A DNA stretch of 47,661 nt from Fibrobacter sp. GTDB lineage: Bacteria; Fibrobacterota; Fibrobacteria; Fibrobacterales; Fibrobacteraceae. The stretch spans positions 1 to 47,661 of the forward strand of contig JAFWRL010000084.1 of NCBI GenBank assembly GCA_017520105.1, in the 5' to 3' direction. The notes below the pieces were generated by a model. That model had not been told where the DNA came from, did not search any database, and saw only the letters and a program-made list of their open reading frames with translations. Below are positions 18,177-25,048 of the stretch, one piece after another (within the stretch, counting starts at the first letter, position 1; each line of letters begins with the position of its first letter). The translations under genes were made by a program, and so were the position numbers.

Positions 18177-18456
18177 TGTCCATATTCCTTATATTGATGT
18201 TTTCTGAAACATACGACAAACTTACAATATTTTTCCAAATGTGAGGGATATCACAAATGAACTTTTACACAATTTGATACAAATTTGTGTTTTTTTTAGC
18301 CCGAACCGCCCTCCCAAGTCAAAAACGCATTCGCTGTCATGCCGGCCTCAGTGCCGGCATCGGCTGTTCTGCATAAAAAACTGGCCCCGTGACGGAGCAC
18401 GGGGTGACAGTGTAAAAAACGGGGTGACAGTTGAAAAGGTCGGGGTGGCAAACGCC
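18177..18456. other. Intergenic spacer with palindromic and short direct repeats
   Basis: No gene is seen. The left third is AT-rich and suits a minus-strand promoter for the T9SS-like protein. The right part has the ATGCCGGC palindrome (18336-18360) and CGGGGTGACAG twice, at about 18400-18411 and 18420-18430, the first copy pairing with CCCCGTGAC just before it. These GC-rich hairpins lie just downstream of the batB stop and may act as transcription ends or be dispersed repeat elements. Confidence 0.6.
18336..18360. repeat. Dispersed 25 bp palindromic repeat, copy 1
   Basis: ATGCCGGC and GCCGGCAT arms flank a 6-base loop, preceded by GTC. The reverse complement of 41357-41381 is the same apart from two loop bases. 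Both copies lie between genes. Confidence 0.7.
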
Positions 18457-19485
18457 TTAGCTGAATCGTCCGTTGAGCTGTTTGCGGCGGCGGCCGCGTT
18501 CCGAGACAACGGCCTCAATCAAGAACAGCAAGGCCGCCAGTCCAAGAAAAATCTGGTAACGGTCCTGATAGTTTTCCATGCGGTCGCTGCTCTGGTCCTT
18601 CTTTTCGAGCGTCGCGATTTCGGTCAGCACCTTCTGCAGCTGGAACTCGCCCGGGCTTGCGTAAAAGTAGAGCGCCCCCGTCACGTTCGCGATTTCCTGC
18701 AATGTGCCTTCTTCAAGGCGGGTCGTCACGATGTTGCCTTGCATGTCCTTCTTATAGACGCTCCCGCCGTTCTTGTCCTTGAGCGGTATGGGCACGCCTT
18801 CGCGGGAACCTATACCGATAGTATATATCTTGATGCCCATTTCGGCAGCTTCTTTCGCGGCGTTCACGGCGGCAGCCTCAAGCTCTTCGCCATCGCTCAT
18901 GAGTACCATGATGGAATGCTGGCTTGGCCCACCGGAGTTTTTGAACAAAGTCATTCCCTTGCGGATGGCTTTTTCCAGGTTCGTGCCCGGCATGAGCCAT
19001 CCCGGATTCAGTTCGCGCAGCACCATCTGCACCGTACCGTAATCAAGTGTCAAGGGGACCATCACCTGCGCCTCGCCACTGAACGCCACCAGACCCACGC
19101 GGTCGCCTGTCAGCGATTCGAGGAACGAGGAAATCTCGTGGCGGCTACGGACCAGGCGGTTCGGCTTCACGTCCTCGGCAAGCATCGAAAGCGAGATGTC
19201 CTGCAAGAGCACAAGGTCCTGCCCGCGGCGTTCCACGTGCTCCATTTTACGGCCCCACTGCGGGCGCGCAAGCGCAACGAACAAAAACGCAATCGCGAGG
19301 AGCAACAGCAAGACCTTCGTGAGGCGCCTCCACGGCGAAACGCTTGTCGAAAGTTTCGTCAGCATGGGCAGCGAAACAAAACGGGCCGCCAACTTTTTAC
19401 GACGATGATACGCATACACAAACAAGAGCGCAAAGAGAGGCAGGGTAAAAAGCCCCCACAAAAAATTCGATTCAGCAAATCTCAT
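18457..19485 (-). CDS. batB: BatB-like von Willebrand A membrane protein
   Basis: A 342-residue protein with two N-terminal membrane helices (around LWGLFTLPLFALLFVYAY and LTKVLLLLLAIAFLFVALARPQWG), a vWA domain and a C-terminal helix (IFLGLAALLFLIEAVV). The MIDAS metal site is visible as DISLSM (DxSxS), with the Thr in MPGTNLEKAI and Asp in LMSDGEE. Bat proteins (Bacteroides aerotolerance) act in the envelope with a MoxR ATPase; their molecular role is poorly known. I chose ATG at 19485, which has GGAG at proper spacing, over an upstream in-frame ATG at 19536. Its usual partner BatA is 1.4 kb away instead of adjacent. Confidence 0.85.
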   Translation of the reverse strand: MRFAESNFLWGLFTLPLFALLFVYAYHRRKKLAARFVSLPMLTKLSTSVSPWRRLTKVLLLLLAIAFLFVALARPQWGRKMEHVERRGQDLVLLQDISLSMLAEDVKPNRLVRSRHEISSFLESLTGDRVGLVAFSGEAQVMVPLTLDYGTVQMVLRELNPGWLMPGTNLEKAIRKGMTLFKNSGGPSQHSIMVLMSDGEELEAAAVNAAKEAAEMGIKIYTIGIGSREGVPIPLKDKNGGSVYKKDMQGNIVTTRLEEGTLQEIANVTGALYFYASPGEFQLQKVLTEIATLEKKDQSSDRMENYQDRYQIFLGLAALLFLIEAVVSERGRRRKQLNGRFS

Positions 19486-19526
19486 TATAGACTCCAGTAA
19501 ACTCGCCCTCAATCTCCGGGCAACAA

Positions 19527-19616
19527 GAATATACAAAATTCGAAGTTACTAGAGTTGAGTTACTAGTTACTAGTTAATAGTTACTAGAGATTGCGATAAG
19601 AACATCTTTAGTAACT
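19527..19616. repeat. ~90 bp repeat upstream of batB, copy A
   Basis: It starts with GAATATACAAAATT and contains a TTACTAGT-rich stretch. Positions 19565-19616 match 22055-22106 over 52 bases with four differences. It begins about 40 bp upstream of the batB start, the same distance as copy B from batA, and also lies 80 bp upstream of the divergent GGDEF-like gene. It may be a duplicated promoter or regulatory region. Confidence 0.75.
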
Positions 19617-19695
19617 CAAAACTATATTACCAATTCTTTTCGTACAAAAAGTTTGCAATTATTTTATATTTTCCCATAAGGTTTAGGTTGCGAGA

Positions 19696-20865
19696 ATGTC
19701 TTACACAGGTCTTATAGAAATCAACATCATCTGCATAGCAGTGTTGCTCATTACGCTGCTACAGTTCAAAGAAAGTGTCCTTAGGCACCTAGAAGAGCGC
19801 ATTCTCGGCTTTACCATCATCGATACCATCATCTACATTGTGCTGAGCACAGTGACCAAGATGCTGTACATGATCCACGTGCAAAACGACCTTTACGGGC
19901 ACAACCAGAAAATCTGCGTCGTTTATGCGGTCATGTACGCATTGAGCCTCATCTCCTCGCTCCTTCTCGGGCAGCTCTGGTTTTCCTTCATATTCCTCCG
20001 AATCCGCAAGAGCGTCTATTCCTACAAGCACTTGTTCCCGCTTTTTTCGACGCCAAGCATCATCGGCATCTTCATCTGCATCGGAATCAGCATCTACGGG
20101 TTCACCAACGACTGCCACGCGACAACGCTACAGTTCAGAAGGCTTTTGCCCTTCCTCATCGGGCTCAACCTGCTCTACATCATCGCGACGATGGTCATCG
20201 GCATCCAGAACGCCATTGCGCAAAAAAACTCCACGAACCGCAAAGAAGCGATTTATCTCTCCTTCATCGCTTTCATCCCCAGTTTTTCGTGCATACTCCA
20301 ATACTTCATCCCGGACATCCCGCTCACGGACCCCATATTCGCGCTTACGCTCCTGCATGTCTATGTCACCCTCCTCAAGTACAGGATTACGTCGGACCCG
20401 CTGACCAACGTCAACAACAGGATTCGCCTGATAGACTACCTGCAATACATCACCCAGCACCAAGATCCTAGCAAGCGGCTGTTCATCTTGGTGATGGAAG
20501 TGGACTATTTCAGGGCGATTGTCCGCAAGTTCGGCTACGACATGGCTGACAACGTCATCGCAGACCTTGCCGCGTTCTTCAAGCGCCAATGCCGCGAGCG
20601 GAGGGGATTCCTGGCCAGAACCGCAGAAAACCAGTTCTCGATTATCATGGAAAGCAACGAGCTCTCCGAAATCGAGTCGTTCTGTCAAAAGCTTATCCGC
20701 GAATGCGAACGCGACGGCATGCAAGCGAACATGAATTCCTGGAAAATTTCGTTCAGCATCCATTATGCCGACATTTCGAACATTTCTTCGAGCAACATTT
20801 CCAAGATTTTCAACGAAGCCAAGAAGAACTGCTACAAGCCCGAAACCCCCGCCCCGAAAGAATGA
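19696..20865 (+). CDS. Membrane protein with degenerate GGDEF domain
   Basis: A 389-residue protein with six or seven hydrophobic segments in the first ~215 residues and a GGDEF-like domain after SDPLTNVNNRIRLIDYL. Diguanylate cyclases carry GG(D/E)EF at the active site; here the equivalent stretch is RTAENQFSII, so the signature and product-binding residues are missing. The metal-binding region (VMEVDYFRAIVRKFGYDMADNVI) is only partly kept. It probably does not make cyclic-di-GMP and may instead bind a nucleotide or act as a signalling scaffold. The gene is on the plus strand between two minus-strand bat genes and starts just past repeat copy A. Confidence 0.8.
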   Translation: MSYTGLIEINIICIAVLLITLLQFKESVLRHLEERILGFTIIDTIIYIVLSTVTKMLYMIHVQNDLYGHNQKICVVYAVMYALSLISSLLLGQLWFSFIFLRIRKSVYSYKHLFPLFSTPSIIGIFICIGISIYGFTNDCHATTLQFRRLLPFLIGLNLLYIIATMVIGIQNAIAQKNSTNRKEAIYLSFIAFIPSFSCILQYFIPDIPLTDPIFALTLLHVYVTLLKYRITSDPLTNVNNRIRLIDYLQYITQHQDPSKRLFILVMEVDYFRAIVRKFGYDMADNVIADLAAFFKRQCRERRGFLARTAENQFSIIMESNELSEIESFCQKLIRECERDGMQANMNSWKISFSIHYADISNISSSNISKIFNEAKKNCYKPETPAPKE

Positions 20866-20874
20866 CGAGATCCC

Positions 20875-21978
20875 TTACGGTATGCGTACGAATCTTGTAT
20901 TGGCTAGCACTAGTTCAAGCAATATGAGGAGCGCGCCAACCAAAAGCCACGGGTAGAATTTTTCCGCGTAACGGGCGTAGGCGATTGTTTCGATTTCCGT
21001 CTTTTCGAGTTCGTCGATTTCGGAGTAAATCTTTTCGAGTTCAGCCTTGTTCTCGGCGCGATAGAAGCGGCCGCCGGTCTTTGCGGCAACGTCCTTGAGT
21101 ACGCTTTCGTCAATGCCTTCCTCGGGCTGGATATCGCGTTCACCCCAAGAGATTTCGCCCGTCCACGGGTTCTGCTGGAACGCCAGAATTTTGCCGTCCT
21201 TCTTGCCGACGCCGACCGTATAGACCTTTACGCCCAGGGACTTTGCCACTTCGGCAGCACGCATCGGCGGGACGACGCTAGCATTATCGCGGCCATCGGT
21301 CAAAAGAATCACCACGCGGGACTTCGCATCTGACATCTTGAGGCGGGCAAGCGCGTTCATGAGGCCGTCGCCAATGGCGGTCCTGTTGTTGATAAGCGTA
21401 TCGCGGGCAAGGTCGTCACTCGCCTTCAAAATTTCGAGCAACGAGCCATAATCGAGCGTGAGCGGGCACTGCGTAAACGAACGAGCGCCAAACGCCGAAA
21501 GCCCAATGCGGTCGCTATGGCGTTTTTGAATGAATTCCGCAATCACGTCCTGCGCATAACCAAGGCGGCTGTACTTCCAGTATTCGCCGCGCTTCAAAAT
21601 CTTTTCGGCATTCATCACGCCAAGCTTTGCCTGTTCCGTGCGCGTCAGCATGTCCAGCGTCCCCATGGAACCGGAAACGTCTAGCGCAAGCATGATATCC
21701 ACGCCGTCCGTCGATGTGTATTCGACTTCCATGGCGTTCTGCGGACGAGCAAGCGCCACCACAAAGCAAATGAGCGCCGCCAATCGAAGTGCAGGAATAA
21801 TATGCCTAAACTTCACGCGACGGCTCGGAACCGCCTTTTTCGCAAGCGCGAGCGCCGGGAACTTGATTGTACTCTTGCGACGCTGCTGACGATAGACATA
21901 AAGCGCAATCAACAACGGCACGAACAACAACAGCCAAAAGGCTTCGGGATTTTGAAAATGAAGGGTACCAATATCCAT
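20875..21978 (-). CDS. batA: BatA-like von Willebrand A membrane protein
   Basis: A 367-residue paralogue of the batB product, with N-terminal helices (FWLLLFVPLLIALYVY; LRLAALICFVVALARPQN), a vWA domain and a C-terminal helix (FYPWLLVGALLILLELVLA). The MIDAS motif is DVSGSMG, with Thr in NNRTAIGDGL and Asp in LLTDGRDN, all intact. BatA and BatB usually form one operon with MoxR and DUF58 genes; none is visible here. The 3' end converges with the GGDEF-like gene, 9 bp apart. Repeat copy B is 39 bp upstream of the ATG. Confidence 0.87.
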   Translation of the reverse strand: MDIGTLHFQNPEAFWLLLFVPLLIALYVYRQQRRKSTIKFPALALAKKAVPSRRVKFRHIIPALRLAALICFVVALARPQNAMEVEYTSTDGVDIMLALDVSGSMGTLDMLTRTEQAKLGVMNAEKILKRGEYWKYSRLGYAQDVIAEFIQKRHSDRIGLSAFGARSFTQCPLTLDYGSLLEILKASDDLARDTLINNRTAIGDGLMNALARLKMSDAKSRVVILLTDGRDNASVVPPMRAAEVAKSLGVKVYTVGVGKKDGKILAFQQNPWTGEISWGERDIQPEEGIDESVLKDVAAKTGGRFYRAENKAELEKIYSEIDELEKTEIETIAYARYAEKFYPWLLVGALLILLELVLANTRFVRIP

Positions 21979-22016
21979 TTCAGCTCCAAAATAACAGAAA
22001 ACAAATTCTACAAGCG

Positions 22017-22106
22017 AGAATATACAAAATTTGAGTTACTAGATACTAGTTAGTAGTTACTAGTTAATAGTTACTAGGGATTGCAATAAGAACATTTCTA
22101 GTAACT
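22017..22106. repeat. ~90 bp repeat upstream of batA, copy B
   Basis: Second copy of the element at 19527-19616, in the same orientation and at the same distance from its bat gene. It includes GATTGCAATAAGAACAT where copy A has GATTGCGATAAGAACAT. Confidence 0.75.
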
Positions 22107-22135
22107 AGTAACTTAGAACTCGGAACTAAAAGTTC

Positions 22136-22462
22136 TTACAGCGTTAAAAGCATCAACCCATCAACGCCGAGGACGGTAAGGCAAGAAACCGCGGCAACAG
22201 TCACAAGGCCGCCACCCAAAAGCGAAGCGACCACCGCCGCCAAAAGCGCACAGGCGCCCGTAATGCGGCTATCCGTCGCAAAGAAAATCGCAGGGACCGT
22301 CATCGCGCTAAGCACCGTATAAGGCACATACGCAAGGAACGAACTCCAGAACACGCTCTTGAGCTTTTTGCGCAACAGAATAAACGGCACCGCACGCAAA
22401 AACAGCGTCACTCCCGCCATAACGAGCAAATAAATCACGTAGGTCTGCATATCGATATTCAT
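22136..22462 (-). CDS. azlD: AzlD-family branched-chain amino acid exporter subunit
   Basis: A 108-residue protein with about four membrane segments and the AzlD layout: YVIYLLVMAGVTLFLRAVPFILLRKK near the start, FLAYVPYTVLSAMTVPAIF in the middle. AzlC and AzlD together form a low-affinity exporter of branched-chain amino acids or their analogues in the inner membrane. The ATG overlaps the azlC stop by 4 bases, the usual coupled arrangement. Confidence 0.88.
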   Translation of the reverse strand: MNIDMQTYVIYLLVMAGVTLFLRAVPFILLRKKLKSVFWSSFLAYVPYTVLSAMTVPAIFFATDSRITGACALLAAVVASLLGGGLVTVAAVSCLTVLGVDGLMLLTL

Positions 22463-23172
22463 TCCGCAGCTCCCTCGTCATCCGCATTGACATTCTTCAT
22501 CGGGAAAATCGCAGCCGCCAAGAGAGACGCCACGAGCGCACAAATGATAATCGCAAAACCGACAGAAACACAGCTCAACGCAGGAATAAACTTGAACGCA
22601 CAACTGAGCGCCACGGCTACCGCGACAGCAAAGACCGTCGGCATGTGCACCTTCATCTGCGGCACGACAATCGCCACAAACATGCCATACAGCGCGACTC
22701 CAAGGGCGTTCGTCACCAGCGCCGGGAGAATTTCACCGCAAATCGCCCCGACCATCGTCCCGAGCGACCAGCCAAAGTTCGGAAGCGTCATGAGTCCAAG
22801 GAAATAAATCGGCGTCACCTTCTTTTGCGACATCGCCACCGCAAAAATCTCGTCGGTAATGCCTGTCGCCAACAGCAAACGCTTCACCGTCCCGAAATCC
22901 GGCGAAACCTTCTGCGAAAGCGAAATCGCCATCAGCGAATAGCGGAGGTTGATAAAGAACGTCGCGAGAGCCATCTCGATGAACGTGCCGGCAGCATCAG
23001 CCATAATCTGGAGCCCCGCAAACTGCCCCGCCGACGTAAGGTTCGTCATGGAAATAAGTGTCACAAGCGGCCATGAAAAAATTTTGGAACCCGCAATGCC
23101 GAACGAAAACGAAACGGCAAAATAGCCAAGCCCAATCGGGGAACCATCTTTCAAGCCACTCAAGTAATTCAT
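22459..23172 (-). CDS. azlC: AzlC-family branched-chain amino acid exporter subunit
   Basis: A 237-residue membrane protein of the AzlC family, of usual length, with about seven hydrophobic segments. Typical blocks are GLGYFAVSFSFGIAG near the N-terminus, TNLTSAGQFAGLQIM, INLRYSLMAISLSQKV and ATGITDEIFAVAM. It is the large subunit of the AzlCD exporter. It is the first gene of a two-gene minus-strand operon; a terminator from the upstream gene lies at 23260-23288, so its promoter should be in 23173-23259. Confidence 0.9.
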   Translation of the reverse strand: MNYLSGLKDGSPIGLGYFAVSFSFGIAGSKIFSWPLVTLISMTNLTSAGQFAGLQIMADAAGTFIEMALATFFINLRYSLMAISLSQKVSPDFGTVKRLLLATGITDEIFAVAMSQKKVTPIYFLGLMTLPNFGWSLGTMVGAICGEILPALVTNALGVALYGMFVAIVVPQMKVHMPTVFAVAVAVALSCAFKFIPALSCVSVGFAIIICALVASLLAAAIFPMKNVNADDEGAAE

Positions 23173-23259
23173 GGGCGCAAAGATAGTAAATAAAGCGACT
23201 TCGGCAACGGCAATTTATGCAAATATTTAAATATATGCAAATTTAGTAGGTTGATGGAC

Positions 23260-23288
23260 AAAAAAAGCCCGTAGCGTTTAGCCACGGG
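23260..23288 (-). terminator. Rho-independent terminator after the small secreted protein
   Basis: On the minus strand an 8 bp stem (GCCACGGG at 23281-23288 with CCCGTAGC at 23268-23275) is followed by a run of seven T. An 18 bp near-palindrome (23291-23308) sits between it and the stop codon at 23326. Confidence 0.8.
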
Positions 23289-23325
23289 TCAAACGTTCAT
23301 GAATGTTTAGCAACTAAAACTAGGA

Positions 23326-23769
23326 TTAGTTTTCGTTGTTGTGCATTTCGATCTGTTCGCGGTCCATCGTGTGCTGCAAGTATTCCTTGAAGTCACGGTC
23401 GATGTTCACACCGTCGAAGTCGATGTCATCGTTTTCCAACACGAACACGGCGCTCGGGTTATCGAGCCAGCCCACAATGTCCACGTCTTCCAACTTCATG
23501 GACTTGTCACCGGGCTTCTGAGCAACGTATTCGACCTTAGCCTTCGGAACCCAGCCCTGACCGCAAGCACCCTTCACGAGGACTTCGGTATCGCCTTCTT
23601 TCAAGACGGTCATTTCGTCGTTAAAGCTAGCCGTGCAGACAACAGAGCCACCATCTTTATCTTTGGTGAGTTCCACGTCGCCCAGCTTGGACTTAACCTT
23701 CTTGGCTGCAAAGGAAGATGCTACCAGCAAAGCGAAGGCGACAAACATAACTTTTTTCATCATTTTCAT
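23326..23769 (-). CDS. Small secreted protein, SH3-like, unknown function
   Basis: A 147-residue protein with a signal peptide (KKVMFVAFALLVASSFAAKK). The segment SVVCTASFNDEMTVLKEGDTEVLVKGACGQGWVPKAKVEYV resembles a bacterial SH3-type beta barrel with a Cys pair, but the match is weak. The C-terminus is strongly acidic (ENDDIDFDGVNIDRDFKEYL). It is a single-gene unit with its own terminator. A periplasmic or surface role is likely; nothing more specific can be said. Confidence 0.75.
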   Translation of the reverse strand: MKMMKKVMFVAFALLVASSFAAKKVKSKLGDVELTKDKDGGSVVCTASFNDEMTVLKEGDTEVLVKGACGQGWVPKAKVEYVAQKPGDKSMKLEDVDIVGWLDNPSAVFVLENDDIDFDGVNIDRDFKEYLQHTMDREQIEMHNNEN

Positions 23770-23865
23770 AGCGAATCCTCAAAACAAGGGAAATATTCAA
23801 CAATGCTATACGAATATACTTTTTATTTTGCCAATCCGTTGCAATTTCTTTTAAATTTTTACGCT

Positions 23866-24879
23866 ATGAAGAAGATTTTTTCAATTACCGCCATTATCCT
23901 CGTTTTTCTCGCGATTTTTGCGTTTTTTAACGTAAATCAGCGATTAAACGCCGTTTCACACAACGAAAATACCGTCATTTTGGAGATTCCGAAGGGCAGT
24001 TCACCCACAAAAGTTTTACAAATTTTACAAGAAAAAAACATTTGGACCGACGAATTGGCCTTCACTTTGTGGTGCAAAATGAAAAAACCATCACTCAAGG
24101 CCGGCTGGTACGAGGTCCCCGCCCACCAGACTCTCGAACAGATTTCCTCGCTTTTCGAGAGCGGCAAAAGCGCCGTCCGCAAGGTGACCATCCCTGAAGG
24201 TCGGGCCTCGTGGGAAATCCCCGCCTACCTGCAGAAGAGTTTCCCGAACCTCGACACGGCACGCTGGAACAAGTTGGTCCAAGACCCGCAGTTCGCCCAC
24301 GATCTCGGCATCGAAGGCAACTCGCTGGAAGGTTATCTCTTGCCGGACACGTATCCCTTCGCCATCAACTCCGACGAGGAGTCCATACTGCGACAGATGG
24401 TCGCCGCCAACTTCAAGGTTCGCGACGAGATGAAGGACCGCAAAGGTTCCATGTGGGAAACGCTGGGCAACTGGCACCGCGTGTTGACGCTCGCAAGCGT
24501 GGTCGAAGAAGAAACAGGCATCCCGGAAGAGCGCCCGCTGATTGCGGGAGTGTTCCACAATCGCCTCCGCATTGGCATGCCGCTTGGGGCAGACCCGACC
24601 GTGCGGTTCATCTTCAAGAACTTGACCGGGCCCATCTACAAGAGCCAGTTGAACAGCAACAACCCGTACAACACCCGCAAGTTCGCGGGACTCATGCCAG
24701 GACCAATCTCGAATCCGGGACGCAAGGCGATTGAAGCAACGCTCTTCCCCGAAAAGACCGAAGCACTTTACTTTGTTGCAAAAGACGACGGTTCGCACAC
24801 GCACTTCTTCAGCACGAACCTCTCCGACCACAACAAATACAAGGATGTCGCCGCCAAGAACCGCGGAGAGAAGAAGTAG
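23866..24879 (+). CDS. mltG: Endolytic transglycosylase MltG
   Basis: A 337-residue MltG/YceG protein: one N-terminal membrane helix (FSITAIILVFLAIFAFF), a LysM-like region (ILEIPKGSSPTKVLQILQEKNI), then the YceG domain. The catalytic Glu lies in LASVVEEETGIPEERPLIAGVFHNRL, followed by MPLGADPTVRF and the conserved SPYNT-like NNPYNTRKFAGLMPGPISNPG. MltG cuts nascent glycan strands at the inner membrane and so limits their length. The start is the ATG at 23866; the same frame runs upstream to 23341, but that part is the antisense of the small secreted protein. It stands alone on the plus strand. Confidence 0.93.
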   Translation: MKKIFSITAIILVFLAIFAFFNVNQRLNAVSHNENTVILEIPKGSSPTKVLQILQEKNIWTDELAFTLWCKMKKPSLKAGWYEVPAHQTLEQISSLFESGKSAVRKVTIPEGRASWEIPAYLQKSFPNLDTARWNKLVQDPQFAHDLGIEGNSLEGYLLPDTYPFAINSDEESILRQMVAANFKVRDEMKDRKGSMWETLGNWHRVLTLASVVEEETGIPEERPLIAGVFHNRLRIGMPLGADPTVRFIFKNLTGPIYKSQLNSNNPYNTRKFAGLMPGPISNPGRKAIEATLFPEKTEALYFVAKDDGSHTHFFSTNLSDHNKYKDVAAKNRGEKK

Positions 24880-25048
24880 CGGCGGAGCCGCAGTGGTTGG
24901 TGGTTAGTGGTTAGTAGGCAGTAGGAAGTAGGAAGTATTTAGTTTGGCGGCGAAGCCGCGAATAATTAAAACCAAACCCCTAATCCCTATTACCTAAACA
25001 CCTCTCTAGTCTCTCGTCTATAGTCCGCCATGGCGGACGTTCTTTCGT
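24880..25048. other. Convergent intergenic region with simple repeats
   Basis: Between the convergent mltG and patatin genes. It holds two GC hairpins (GCGGCGGAGCCGC near 24879-24891 and GGCGGCGAAGCCGC near 24946-24959), a run of GGTTAGTAG/GGAAGTAG-like units between them, and the perfect 16 bp palindrome GTCCGCCATGGCGGAC at 25023-25038. The last part, read on the minus strand, shares AGACGAAAGAACG with 34982-34994. Confidence 0.6.

Noticed and set aside
23341..23865. Long N-terminal extension of mltG
   Set aside because: It is the antisense of the small secreted protein gene; the MltG membrane helix starts at ATG 23866.
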